Source of the DNA: Solicola gregarius
Lineage (GTDB): Bacteria; Actinomycetota; Actinomycetes; Propionibacteriales; Nocardioidaceae
Direction of reading: 5' to 3'
Length of the DNA: 64,000 nucleotides
Assembly: GCF_025790165.1 (NCBI RefSeq)
Contig: NZ_CP094970.1
Location: 4,030,001-4,094,000 of the forward strand
Both the position numbers and the translations under genes were made by a program. This document shows, in pieces, positions 8,884-16,557 of this stretch (the first letter of the stretch is position 1; each line of letters starts with the position of its first letter). The notes under the pieces are model-generated. The model was not told the DNA's origin. It ran no database searches and was given only the letters and a program-made list of their open reading frames with translations.

Positions 8884-9252
8884 TTGCGCAAGTTTGGGGG
8901 AGCGGCCGCGCTCGCCGTCGGGCTGACCATGTCGATGGCGCCGGTGATTGCGGCCTCGCCAGCACCCGCCGACGACCGACCGGCGACCGTGGTCAAGGCC
9001 TCCGCTGCCGACCAGGAGCGCGGGAAGAAATGCGCGACCCGGAAGGAATACAAGCGGATCGACGCCAAGGGCAAGAACGCGTCGACCCTGCGCCAGGTGC
9101 GCAAGATCATCGGCTACAACGGCAAGCGACACACGATCTCCCATGCCGAGGGGCACAAGTGGGAGATCCGCAAGTACCGATACTGCGGCAGCGGAACGCT
9201 CCACGTGTACGTCAACTACCGCGACAACCGGGCCTACCACAAGGCAGTCTGA
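8884..9252 (+). CDS. Small secreted protein, possible SmpA/BLIP-like fold
   Basis: About 122 residues from a TTG start at 8884, chosen because GGAG sits 7 bp upstream and because it gives a clean signal peptide: MRKF, a hydrophobic core (AAALAVGLTMSMAPVIA), then an ASPA|PADD-like cleavage region. The ATG at 8836 has no ribosome site. The mature protein has two cysteines that could pair (KKCAT and RYCGS). The RIDAKGKNASTLRQVRKIIG stretch followed by beta-rich sequence recalls the SmpA/OmlA/beta-lactamase-inhibitor-protein fold. That is a pattern-level guess, and the function is unknown. Confidence 0.65.
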   Translation: MRKFGGAAALAVGLTMSMAPVIAASPAPADDRPATVVKASAADQERGKKCATRKEYKRIDAKGKNASTLRQVRKIIGYNGKRHTISHAEGHKWEIRKYRYCGSGTLHVYVNYRDNRAYHKAV

Positions 9253-9360
9253 TCGGATCGCCCGGGCGACGATGACCGATGGGGCCTCCGGGTCCCGCCG
9301 GGGCCTATCGACCAGGTAGCGTCGGTACGTACGCCCGCAGCCGTCACGAAGGAGATCCGA

Positions 9361-9831
9361 ATGAGCGATCCGAGCAGCATCGGTATGAGCTGGGCACAGC
9401 AGCCATCCGGCGTCATGCCGAAGGATCGCGCCCACCTCCAGGAGCTGATCGAGCAGGCCCTGCGCGAGTGGAGCGACGAGACGCCGGAACGCGACGAGGA
9501 CGGCGACTTCCCGATTCGCACCGACGAAGCCGAGATCATCCTGCGTCCGTTCGAGGACCAGGCGGTCATGGAGCTGATGTCGCCGGTGTTGGTCGAGATC
9601 ACGAACCCGCCCGCCGCCGAGGAGCTCGCGAACGAGCTGAACGCCCAGCCCGGTCCGATCAAGTTCATCTACACCCAGGGCGCGATCGTGGCCTTCGCGT
9701 ACGTCTTCACGATGCCGTGGGTCGCCGACCACCTGAGCATCGCCATCGGCGGACTCTCCGACACCATCGCGAGCCTCGACGAGGGGCTCGACAAACGGGT
9801 GTCGGGCGAGTACGTCGTCGAGCGCGACTGA
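9361..9831 (+). CDS. YbjN / type III secretion chaperone-like domain protein
   Basis: The protein has 156 residues, is acidic, and has no signal peptide or membrane segment. The centre (DEAEIILRPFEDQAVMELMSPVL) and the GAIVAFAYVFTMPWVADHL segment match the YbjN/CesT-like alpha-beta sandwich found in many small actinobacterial proteins, which are thought to bind peptides as chaperones. GAAGGAGA precedes the ATG. It is followed after 3 bp by the Trm112-like gene, so they are likely co-transcribed. No specific client is known. Confidence 0.6.
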   Translation: MSDPSSIGMSWAQQPSGVMPKDRAHLQELIEQALREWSDETPERDEDGDFPIRTDEAEIILRPFEDQAVMELMSPVLVEITNPPAAEELANELNAQPGPIKFIYTQGAIVAFAYVFTMPWVADHLSIAIGGLSDTIASLDEGLDKRVSGEYVVERD

Positions 9832-9834
9832 GCG

Positions 9835-10032
9835 ATGCCGATCCATCCGGACCTCCTCGCCATCCTGGCCTGCCCGCACGATCGTGGGCCGCTGGTCGAC
9901 GTCGACGGTGAGTTCCTCTACAACCCGCGGCTGCACCGGGCGTACCCGATCCGCGACGAGGTGCCGATCCTGCTGGTCGACGAGGCGCGCGACGTCGACG
10001 ATGCCGAGCACGAGCAGATCCTGCAACGGTGA
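9835..10032 (+). CDS. Trm112-family protein
   Basis: A 65-residue protein of the Trm112/UPF0434 type. The LAILACPHDRGPL start and the RAYPIRDEVPILLVDEA end are diagnostic. In eukaryotes Trm112 activates methyltransferases; bacterial versions are small partner-like proteins of unclear function. Only one cysteine of the usual zinc motif remains here. The stop codon TGA (10030-10032) lies inside the left arm of the large palindrome at 10026-10124, so the element supplies the gene's 3' end. Confidence 0.8.
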   Translation: MPIHPDLLAILACPHDRGPLVDVDGEFLYNPRLHRAYPIRDEVPILLVDEARDVDDAEHEQILQR

Positions 10033-10124
10033 GGAGAGAGTTCTGGCCCCGTGAGGAGAGGATCCTGGCCCGCGGCCCGGGCCGGAAGTCTCTCCTCACG
10101 GGGCCAGAACTCTCTCCTCACCGT
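10026..10124. repeat. Family 1 palindromic element, copy A
   Basis: Left arm 10026-10060 and right arm 10090-10124 are perfect 35-bp reverse complements around a 29-bp GC-rich loop. Each arm contains GGTGAGGAGAGAGTTCTGGC-type sequence, and GTGAGGAGAG occurs twice within the arm. The element lies between two convergent genes. Its left arm carries the stop codon of the Trm112 gene, and the right arm ends 3 bp before the stop codon of the ABC permease. A near-identical element sits at 14547-14646. It could work as a bidirectional terminator or a mobile palindrome. Confidence 0.9.
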
Positions 10125-10127
10125 GCG

Positions 10128-10880
10128 TCAGTTGGACTTTCGCATCGCGGAGGTGCCGACCGCGACGCCGATCGCGCACACGATGGCCGCGGCGAGCGTG
10201 CCGGCGCCGATCGACTGCGCGTCGAAGGTCCCGTTGAACAGGTCGCGCTCGACGTCGACGATGTACGACAGCGGGTTGACGTTCGACAGCGCTTGTAACC
10301 AGCCCGGCGCGCCGTCCAGCGGCAGCATCATTCCGGCCAGCAGGAGCACCGGGAAGAGGAACGTCTGCTGCACGGTCCAGAAGATCCAGTCCTGTCCCTT
10401 GGCAGCGAGCGCGAGTGCGTACGACAGCGAGCCCAGCCCGACGCAGAACACCGACAGGATCACCAGCCCGACGATGATCCCGGGTACGTGCAGCTCGAAG
10501 CTGAACGGGGTCACGATCGCCACGACGACCACCGCCTGGACGAGCACCGGCACGATCTCCTTGAGCGCCCGGCCGATCAGCAGCGACGGGCGGGACAACG
10601 GCGTGACCAGGGTGCGTTCGTGGGAGCCGCTCTGCATCTCGAACAGCAGGTTGGAGCCGGTCATCGACGCGCCGAACAGGCACGACATCGCGACGATGCC
10701 GGGTACGAACCACTGCAACGCGTTGGTGCCGAGCCCGGGCACGTTGGTGAGCAGCGGCGCGAACAGGGCCAGGAAAAACAGCGGCTGGATCATCGAGAAC
10801 ACGACCGTGAACGGTTCGCGCAGCAATGGCCGCAGCTCGCGGGTGAAGACGATTCCGGTGTCTCGGACAAGGGTGCTCAT
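10128..10880 (-). CDS. ABC-2 type exporter, membrane subunit
   Basis: The protein has 250 residues with about six hydrophobic helices, typical of DrrB/ABC-2 permeases. The N-terminal RDTGIVFTRELRPLLREPFTVVFS stretch contains the amphipathic segment before helix 1. The start codon overlaps the stop of the ATPase gene by 4 bp (ATGA), so the two are translationally coupled. The pair would export a hydrophobic molecule such as a drug or lipid. The 3' end abuts the palindrome at 10026-10124. Confidence 0.88.
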   Translation of the reverse strand: MSTLVRDTGIVFTRELRPLLREPFTVVFSMIQPLFFLALFAPLLTNVPGLGTNALQWFVPGIVAMSCLFGASMTGSNLLFEMQSGSHERTLVTPLSRPSLLIGRALKEIVPVLVQAVVVVAIVTPFSFELHVPGIIVGLVILSVFCVGLGSLSYALALAAKGQDWIFWTVQQTFLFPVLLLAGMMLPLDGAPGWLQALSNVNPLSYIVDVERDLFNGTFDAQSIGAGTLAAAIVCAIGVAVGTSAMRKSN

Positions 10881-11905
10881 GCTGCGATCTCCTCGAGGTC
10901 GGTGGTCGAGTCGTTGGTTTCGGATGTCGAGTGGCCCTCACGAAGGCTTCGACCCGTGAGCCCGAGGAAGACGTCGTCGAGCGTCGGGCGCGCCACCTCG
11001 CCGGCTTGAACGGCGATGCCGCCGGAGGACAGCTCGCCGATCGCTCTCGCCAGCAGCTCCGGACCGCCCTCGGCGCGTACGTCGACCCGTTCGCCGGTAC
11101 GCGACACGCGGGCAGGAGCCTCGGCCGCACCGATCCGCTCGGCGGCGACGCCGGCGACCTCGGCGCTCGCGAACCGCAGGGTGACCCGATCGCCGCCGAG
11201 GTCTGCCTTCAGCCGCGCGGCGGTGTCGTCGGCGACGACGAGCCCGTGGTCGACGACGACGATGCGCTCGGCGAGCGAGTCGGCCTCGTCGAGATAGTGC
11301 GTGGTCAGTACGACGGTCGTACCGAAGCGCTCGCGGAGGCTGACGATGTGCTCCTGCAGGTTCGCGCGGTTCTGCGGGTCGAGTCCGGTCGACGGCTCGT
11401 CGAGGAACAGCAGCTCGGGCGCGTGGATCAGACCCATCGCGATGTCGAGTCGTCGCCGCTGGCCGCCGGAAAGCGTTGACACCTTGCGGTCGGCGACCTC
11501 TGCGAGGTCGAGCGACTCGATGAGCTCGCCCGCGCGTACCCGTGCGTCTGACCGGGACAGCCCGTACGCGCGCCCCTGCGTGACCAGCTCGTCACGTCCG
11601 CGCTGCTGGTGCCCGGCGCCGTTGCCCTGGCCGATGAAACCGATCCGGCGGCGTACGTGGCGCGGATCGCCCGTGACGTCATGACCGGCGACCATCGCCG
11701 TTCCCTCGGTCGGCGAGATCAGTGTGGTGAGCATCCGCAACGTGGTCGACTTGCCCGCGCCGTTGGGCCCGAGCAGCGCGACCAGCTCACCGCGTTCGAC
11801 GGTGAGGTCGAGTCCGCGGACCGCCTCCACGGTCCGCTTGCCCGACGTGAAATGCCTGGTGAGTCCGTGGGTTTCGATCATCCTGGTGCCTGTCGTGGTG
11901 TTCAT
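10877..11905 (-). CDS. ABC exporter ATP-binding protein, DrrA type
   Basis: The protein has 342 residues. It contains Walker A GPNGAGKST (residues 46-54), ABC signature LSGGQRRRLD, Walker B LLFLDEPSTGLDP and the H-loop TTHYLDEA. A C-terminal region of about 100 residues matches the DUF4162 extension of daunorubicin-resistance ATPases. The ATG at 11905 is used here; an internal ATG at 11881 is possible. It drives the permease encoded directly downstream. The divergent WYL regulator starts 62 bp away and is the likely controller. Confidence 0.9.
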   Translation of the reverse strand: MNTTTGTRMIETHGLTRHFTSGKRTVEAVRGLDLTVERGELVALLGPNGAGKSTTLRMLTTLISPTEGTAMVAGHDVTGDPRHVRRRIGFIGQGNGAGHQQRGRDELVTQGRAYGLSRSDARVRAGELIESLDLAEVADRKVSTLSGGQRRRLDIAMGLIHAPELLFLDEPSTGLDPQNRANLQEHIVSLRERFGTTVVLTTHYLDEADSLAERIVVVDHGLVVADDTAARLKADLGGDRVTLRFASAEVAGVAAERIGAAEAPARVSRTGERVDVRAEGGPELLARAIGELSSGGIAVQAGEVARPTLDDVFLGLTGRSLREGHSTSETNDSTTDLEEIAA

Positions 11906-11937
11906 GAGGACTACGCTAGGAATGCTTTAGGTCAGGT

Positions 11938-11959
11938 AATGTCCGCTTTCGAGGTCATT
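11938..11959. promoter_or_regulatory. Possible operator between ABC exporter and WYL regulator
   Basis: AATGTCC and GGTCATT form an inverted repeat (six of seven pairs) in a 22-bp frame centred between the divergent start codons. Divergent WYL regulators often bind such sites. The motif is short and imperfect, so this is tentative. Confidence 0.3.
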
Positions 11960-11967
11960 CTGGAAAC

Positions 11968-12918
11968 ATGTCTGGATCAAGTGCACGAATGCTTCGTCTG
12001 CTGTCGCTGCTGCAGACCCATCGCTACTGGCAGGGCACCGAGCTGGCCGACCGACTCGAGGTCAGCTCGCGAACGGTCCGCCGCGACGTCGACCGGCTTC
12101 GCGAGCTCGGCTATCCCGTTGACGCGAGCCGGGGTTCCGCGGGCGGCTACCAGCTCCAGGCGGGCGCCTCGCTGCCGCCCTTGCTACTCGAGGACGACGA
12201 GGCGGTCGCGATCGCCGTCGGGCTGCGTGCCGCGGCCGGCGGAGTCGTTTCGGGCGTCGAGGACGCATCGGTGCGAGCCCTCGCGAAGATCGTTCAGGTG
12301 ATGCCCAAGCGGCTGCGGCGTCGGGTGGACGCGCTGCAGGAGTACACCGTGCCCGCGCCACTGGCCGGGCCGACGATCGACGCCGTCGCGTTGTCCACGC
12401 TGGCACAGGCCTGCCGCGACAGTGAACGGCTGCGGTTCGCGTACACCAGGTACGACGGCGCGGCCGCCGACCGACTGGTCGAGCCACATCGGCTGGTCTC
12501 GCTCGGCCGCCGGTGGTACTTGGTCGCGTGGGACCTCGAACGCCACGACTGGCGCAGCTTCCGGGTCGACCGGCTGACGGAACCGGCGCTGCAGGGCGTA
12601 CCCTTCCGGCCGCGCGAGCTGCCGGCCGCCGACGCCGCGGAGTTCGTCAAGGCCGGCATCGCATCCCGGCCGACGAAATACGACGTGCGCATCCTCGTGC
12701 ACGCACCGGCCGATCTCGTGCAGCGCACGGTGAGCCGCTGGGGAGAGGTCGAGCCGATCGACGACGCGTCGTGTCGGCTGTCGATGAGCGTCGACCAGCT
12801 CGATTGGCCGGCGATGGTCGTCGCCTCGGTGGGCGCCGACTTCGAGATCGAGTCGCCCGACGAGCTGCGCGGGTACGTCCGTGACGTCGCCGAACGATTC
12901 GGCCGCGCCGCACGCTGA
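11968..12918 (+). CDS. HTH/WYL-domain transcriptional regulator (YafY type)
   Basis: The protein has 316 residues. A DeoR-like winged helix occupies about residues 5-60 (MLRLLSLLQTHRYWQGTELA, then SSRTVRRDVDRLRELGYPV), with a GSAGGYQL wing. A WYL domain follows at about residues 140-215 (LVEPHRLVSLGRRWYLVAWD), then a C-terminal WCX-like region. WYL domains sense ligands such as nucleic-acid or metabolite signals. The gene is divergent from the ABC exporter, which it probably regulates. The effector is unknown. Confidence 0.87.
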   Translation: MSGSSARMLRLLSLLQTHRYWQGTELADRLEVSSRTVRRDVDRLRELGYPVDASRGSAGGYQLQAGASLPPLLLEDDEAVAIAVGLRAAAGGVVSGVEDASVRALAKIVQVMPKRLRRRVDALQEYTVPAPLAGPTIDAVALSTLAQACRDSERLRFAYTRYDGAAADRLVEPHRLVSLGRRWYLVAWDLERHDWRSFRVDRLTEPALQGVPFRPRELPAADAAEFVKAGIASRPTKYDVRILVHAPADLVQRTVSRWGEVEPIDDASCRLSMSVDQLDWPAMVVASVGADFEIESPDELRGYVRDVAERFGRAAR

Positions 12919-12938
12919 GTCGGCGTGCCCGGCCGCCG

Positions 12939-13343
12939 TCAGAACTCGTCGATCGTCGCTTCGTCGGAGCAGATCGAGACGACGACGTAGAACCCACGCT
13001 GGACACCGAACTTGTCGCCGACCGAGAGATCCGATGCGTGCTTGCGCTCGACCTTGGACGACTTGCCGAGGTCGAACGTCACCGTCGGTTTCTCCGCCTC
13101 GAGGTCGGACTCACCGAACGCCACCGTGCTTCCGCCGGGAAGCTTCGACGTATCCGCGCCGACGGCGATCTCTCCCTTGCCGTCGCCGACACACTCGGGC
13201 GCCGATCCGGAGGCTTTGGAATCGGAGCCGGATCCCGCGTCCTGTTCACCTGCGTCGCTCGAGCTGTTGCTGCATCCGGTCAGCAGCACCGTCGCAAACA
13301 CGACCGCCGTCGCCGTACGTACACCGAGTGTCGTAGTCACCAT
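12939..13343 (-). CDS. Putative lipoprotein of unknown function
   Basis: 134 residues from the ATG at 13343. The N-terminus carries a lipoprotein signal: a hydrophobic stretch ending in the lipobox LLTGC. A Ser/Asp/Gly-rich linker follows, then a small soluble domain with two cysteines (PECVG and SICSD) near its ends. It lies 20 bp downstream of the AIM24-like gene and may share its transcript. An open frame joins it to AIM24 only because of the frameshift there; the lipobox shows it is a separate gene. I recognise no family. Confidence 0.65.
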   Translation of the reverse strand: MVTTTLGVRTATAVVFATVLLTGCSNSSSDAGEQDAGSGSDSKASGSAPECVGDGKGEIAVGADTSKLPGGSTVAFGESDLEAEKPTVTFDLGKSSKVERKHASDLSVGDKFGVQRGFYVVVSICSDEATIDEF

Positions 13344-13363
13344 GGAGCCCGCGCCTACGGACT

Positions 13364-14030
13364 TCACGCCGTGGGGACGGGGTAGCCCTCGGACGGCTGT
13401 ACGACGACGAACCCCGGGCCGTGGAACGCGTACTGGACCGCCTCGCCGGATCCGCCGCGGAGCATCGACTTCATGTTCATGCTGTTGGTCAGGTTCGGGA
13501 CGAGGTTCGCCGACCAGCACACCGCGGCCTGCGTATCGACGTACGTGGGCTGCTGCGAGCAGTCCAGAATCGTGGGTGCCCCGTGCGAGGTCAGCGCGAC
13601 CATGCCCTGCCCCTGGAGGAGGGTGTTGAACAGGCCGCCCGCCGCGATGCCGGCCCCCCTTCGTACGGTGGACATCCCATTGCAGTGCCGAGTCGAACGC
13701 CAGGATCGAGGTGCCGTTGACGCTGATGCCGTCACCTTCGAGCGAGATCAGGAAGACGTCGCTCGCCGTGTCGGCGAAGAAGACCTCGCCCTGTCCGCTG
13801 ACCCGCATCAGCGGGTTGTCCTCGCTCGTCACGGCGCGCTTGACGAATTTCGTAACGCTGCCGGAGCCCTCGTGGTGGAACTGCACCTGGCCTTGGTAGG
13901 CGACCATCGCGCCTTTGGTGGCGAGTACGTCGGGGCCGAGCGTCACCTTCAGCAGCTTCTTGTTCTGCAGGGCGAACCGGTCTGCGGTCTGGACTTCGTT
14001 GTGGGCCTGAGAGAAGAGGTCGCTTCGCAT
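13364..14030 (-). pseudogene. AIM24-family protein, frameshifted
   Basis: Two overlapping frames together give one complete AIM24/TIGR00266-type protein of about 221 residues. The first, from ATG 14030, ends in DSALQWDVHRTKGG; the second resumes with AGIAAGGLFNTLLQGQG and runs to STYVDTQAAVCW-like and GFVVVQPSEG motifs. The break is at the six-base G run (13654-13659 on the + strand). Removing one G restores TKGAGIAAGG in frame. It may be a sequencing error, a true loss, or a phase-variable tract. AIM24-like proteins are beta-helical and of unsettled function; the eukaryotic member is mitochondrial. Confidence 0.8.
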
Positions 14031-14112
14031 GGCGGCAATTATGCGTGCAGCAGGGTCCGGCGATCACGCACCCCCGCTACCGTTGTCGCTGCAGTCGACG
14101 ATCGGAGCAACG

Positions 14113-14553
14113 ATGCCGGAGACGGATCGAGACGAGCTGGCGCGCCGATGCGCCGAGGAGATGTGGTCGTCCGACCGGGCGAGCCAGCACCTCGGTATGC
14201 GGATCCTCGAGGTGAGCGCGGGGCGCGCGGTGCTGTCGATGGCGATCACCGACGTCATGGTCAACGGCCACGACATCTGCCACGGCGGTTACATCGCGAC
14301 GCTGGCCGACAGCGCGTTCGCGTTCGCGTGCAACAGCTACGACGAGGTGACGGTCGCGTCGGGCTTCGACATCGCGTTCCTGACGCCGGCACACCTCGGC
14401 GACGAGCTGTGTGCGGTCGCGGCGGAGCGAACGCGGGCCGGGCGCAGCGGCATCTACGACGTCACCGTGTGGCGCGGACAGCCCGATGACGGCGAGCGGG
14501 TTGCCGAGCTGCGTGGCCGTAGCCGGTCGCTCGGCCGCCCCCTATTACGGTGA
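14113..14553 (+). CDS. Hotdog-fold thioesterase, PaaI type
   Basis: 146 residues from the ATG at 14113, chosen for its GGAG ribosome site and because it gives the family-typical MPETDRDELARRCAEEMW start. The hotdog signature VNGHDICHGGYIATLADSAFAFA holds the catalytic HGG motif and the acidic residue on the central helix. PaaI-like enzymes hydrolyse ring-hydroxylated phenylacetyl-CoA and other acyl-CoAs. No other phenylacetate genes are present here. Its TGA stop (14551-14553) lies inside the left arm of the second family 1 palindrome. Confidence 0.88.
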   Translation: MPETDRDELARRCAEEMWSSDRASQHLGMRILEVSAGRAVLSMAITDVMVNGHDICHGGYIATLADSAFAFACNSYDEVTVASGFDIAFLTPAHLGDELCAVAAERTRAGRSGIYDVTVWRGQPDDGERVAELRGRSRSLGRPLLR

Positions 14554-14646
14554 GGAGAGAGTTCTGGCCCCTTGACGAGAGATTGCAGGTCAGGTGCGAC
14601 CGACCCGTATTCTCTCGTCAAGGGGCCAGAACTCTCTCCTCACCGT
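14547..14646. repeat. Family 1 palindromic element, copy B
   Basis: Left arm 14547-14582 and right arm 14611-14646 are perfect 36-bp reverse complements with a 28-bp unrelated loop. The outer 25 bases of the arm are identical to those of the copy at 10026. The inner 11 differ (CTTGACGAGA versus CGTGAGGAGAG), and the change is mirrored on both arms, so complementarity has been kept while sequence drifted. It sits between convergent genes: the left arm holds the thioesterase stop, and the right arm directly abuts the stop of the flavoprotein gene at 14647. Confidence 0.9.
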
Positions 14647-15888
14647 TCAGCGGAAGGGGGGACGCTCGTCGAGGCGCAGCGACTGCCGGCCCGCCCAGCG
14701 CCAGAGCCGGGCGGTGGCGTCTCGGTCCTCGTCGGTCACGAGATTGCCCATCACCCGCAGCGCGATCGTCATCAGGAAGTGCGAGCGCATGCCGACCGGC
14801 CCCAGCGCAGGGAGGAGCCGCGGCACGGTGATCAAACCCGCAAGCCGACGCGCGATCGAGAAGGCCTCTCCGTAGTGGCGCCGCAGCGTCGCGGGCCAAC
14901 CCCTTTCGAGGTCGTCACCGGCCGCGAGCATCTCCGAGACCAACCGGCCGGTCTCGAGCCCGTAGTCGATGCCCTCGCCGTTCAGCGGGTTGACGCATCC
15001 GGCAGCGTCTCCGATGATCGCCCAGTTCGGGCCGGCGACACCTGAGACGGCGCCCCCCATCGGGAGTAGCGCCGACGTCGGAGCACGGAGGTCGCCGTCG
15101 AGTCGCCACTCGGTGCGGCGGCTGCGCGCGTAGAACTGCATCAGTGGCCGCAGGGCGACGTTCGCGGGACGTTTGGACGTCGCGAGCGTGCCGACGCCCA
15201 GGTTCACCTCGCCGTCGCCGAGCGGGAAGATCCAGCCGTATCCGGACAGCAGCTCGCCGCTCTCGCCGCGAAGCTCGAGGTGCGACGAGATCCATGGGTC
15301 GTCGCTGCGCTCGGACCGGATGTAGCTGCGGGCGGCGACGCCGTACGCGGTCGATCGATGCCATTCGCGGCCGAGCATCCGACCGACCGGCGAACGTACG
15401 CCGTCGGCCACGACGAGGCGGCGGCAACGGATGGTCGAGGTCTCCCCGTCGCCGCTGCGGAAGACGACGCCCGTGATCCGCTCACCGTCGCGGAGTACGT
15501 CGATCGCGCGCGCGTCGTCGACGGCACGCGCACCGGCCTTCACGGCGCTCGTGCGGATGCGGTCGTCGAGCTCGGTCCGACGCACGGCCGAGCCGTAGTC
15601 GGGTAGCGAGCCGCCGGGCCAGGGGAGCAGCAGCTCCTGGCCGAATCCGTTGGCGCGCAGGCCGCGGTTCGTACCGTGGGAGCGGATCCACGGGTCGAGG
15701 CCCAACCGGTCGAGCTCGTTGATCGCCCGCGGCGTGAGCCCGTCGCCGCAGGTCTTGTCGCGCGGGAACACGGCGGCGTCGGCGAGCACGACGTCCAACT
15801 CGCGGGAGGCGGCCCACGCGGCGGCCGCCGCACCGGATGGTCCGGCGCCGACGACCAGGACGTCGGTGTGGTCGGGAGTGTCGCTCAC
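14647..15888 (-). CDS. Geranylgeranyl reductase family flavoprotein
   Basis: 413 residues from a GTG start. The N-terminal dinucleotide-binding fold is VVGAGPSGAAAAAWA. DKTCGDGLTPRAINELDRLG is the family signature of geranylgeranyl/menaquinone reductases (MenJ, BchP-like), and the second FAD motif is GDAAGCVNPLNGEGIDYGLETG. In mycobacteria the related MenJ reduces one double bond of the menaquinone tail. A role in saturating an isoprenoid chain is likely, but the exact lipid is not deducible. The enzyme should be membrane-associated. Confidence 0.88.
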   Translation of the reverse strand: MSDTPDHTDVLVVGAGPSGAAAAAWAASRELDVVLADAAVFPRDKTCGDGLTPRAINELDRLGLDPWIRSHGTNRGLRANGFGQELLLPWPGGSLPDYGSAVRRTELDDRIRTSAVKAGARAVDDARAIDVLRDGERITGVVFRSGDGETSTIRCRRLVVADGVRSPVGRMLGREWHRSTAYGVAARSYIRSERSDDPWISSHLELRGESGELLSGYGWIFPLGDGEVNLGVGTLATSKRPANVALRPLMQFYARSRRTEWRLDGDLRAPTSALLPMGGAVSGVAGPNWAIIGDAAGCVNPLNGEGIDYGLETGRLVSEMLAAGDDLERGWPATLRRHYGEAFSIARRLAGLITVPRLLPALGPVGMRSHFLMTIALRVMGNLVTDEDRDATARLWRWAGRQSLRLDERPPFR

Positions 15889-15959
15889 GCACCAAGTGTC
15901 GCAGGCAGCCGCCCCGTCACGCCGTGTCGGGTGTCAGGGTGGCGGTGTCGCCGGGGCAG

Positions 15960-16409
15960 TCAGGCCGGGACGATCCGGATGATCTCGAGCTCGTCGTTGG
16001 AGGACTTGCGAGCGCCTTGGCGGATGATCTCGAGCTCGCGCGCGTTGTCTGCCCGAAGCGTCATGGTGTTGAGCTTCGGATTCTGGCGGATGATCTCGAG
16101 TTCGTTGTCCGCGCTCTGGCGGGTGATCTCGAGTTCGTTGTCCGGGCTCTGGCGGGTGATCTCGAGTTCGTTGTCCGGGCTCTGGCGGGTGATCTCGAGT
16201 TCGTTGTCCGGGCTCTGGCGGGTGATCTCGAGTTCGTTGTCAGCGCCCTGCCGGATGATCTCGAGCTCGCGCAGAGATTCGGTCTTGACGACGACGTTGG
16301 AGGCGGAGTCTGGTTTTGCGGCCGCATCGGCACTGGCCGGGATCAGTGCCGCGGTGGTCACCACGACGACTGCAGCAGCCGCCCCTGCGGTCAGCTTTGT
16401 CGCTCTCAT
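15960..16409 (-). CDS. Secreted protein with tandem 11-residue ELEI repeats
   Basis: 149 residues from the ATG at 16409. An alanine/valine-rich signal peptide ends near ASADA. The mature part contains eight ELEI motifs, mostly in the unit DNELEI(T/I)RQSP, repeated every 11 residues. The pattern of alternating hydrophobic and charged residues suggests stacked beta strands, as in beta-solenoid or amyloid-like secreted proteins; that is inference. A promoter with TTTACA and TATACA 16 bp apart places transcription start about 2 bases from this ATG, so the message may be leaderless. An in-frame ATG at 16418 is less likely. I recognise no family. Confidence 0.75.
   Translation of the reverse strand: MRATKLTAGAAAAVVVVTTAALIPASADAAAKPDSASNVVVKTESLRELEIIRQGADNELEITRQSPDNELEITRQSPDNELEITRQSPDNELEITRQSADNELEIIRQNPKLNTMTLRADNARELEIIRQGARKSSNDELEIIRIVPA
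16091..16255. repeat. 33-bp coding tandem repeat
   Basis: Units begin at 16091, 16124, 16157, 16190 and 16223, with a degenerate sixth at 16256, each TGATCTCGAGTTCG-like on the + strand. The three units covering 16124-16222 are identical in all 33 bases, including third codon positions. This points to recent duplication or gene conversion. They encode the DNELEITRQSP repeats of the secreted protein. Confidence 0.92.
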
Positions 16410-16417
16410 GCCTGACA

Positions 16418-16445
16418 TGTATACCCGGTTTGCGCGGAATGTAAA
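16418..16445 (-). promoter_or_regulatory. Predicted promoter of the ELEI-repeat gene
   Basis: On the minus strand TTTACA (16440-16445) and TATACA (16418-16423) are 16 bp apart. The predicted start point, about 16411, lies 2 bases before the ATG at 16409, which suggests a leaderless or nearly leaderless transcript. Confidence 0.5.
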
Positions 16446-16510
16446 CCCACGAAGAGCCGACTGCACGCGAAATCGCGGTGAAGCCACGGGGCCATCGGTA
16501 GGTACGCGAA

Positions 16511-16539
16511 GACGCCACCGCCGCGACCGCGGTGGCGTC
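16511..16539 (-). terminator. Hairpin downstream of rpmF
   Basis: GACGCCACCGC and GCGGTGGCGTC form an 11-bp perfect stem with a 7-base loop, 19 bp after the rpmF stop codon. There is no T run, so it would be a non-canonical terminator or an mRNA-stabilising hairpin. Confidence 0.5.
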
Positions 16540-16557
16540 GTACGTACGGAGCGAAGC

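Noticed and set aside
12939-14030. Single 363-residue protein joining AIM24 and the lipoprotein
   Set aside because: The central part has no sense as protein, the AIM24 motifs continue in another frame, and the C-terminal part has its own lipobox signal. It arises from the one-base insertion.
16085-16262. CRISPR-like regular 33-bp repeats
   Set aside because: Repeats are contiguous without spacers and translate in frame to an 11-residue protein repeat; no cas genes are near.
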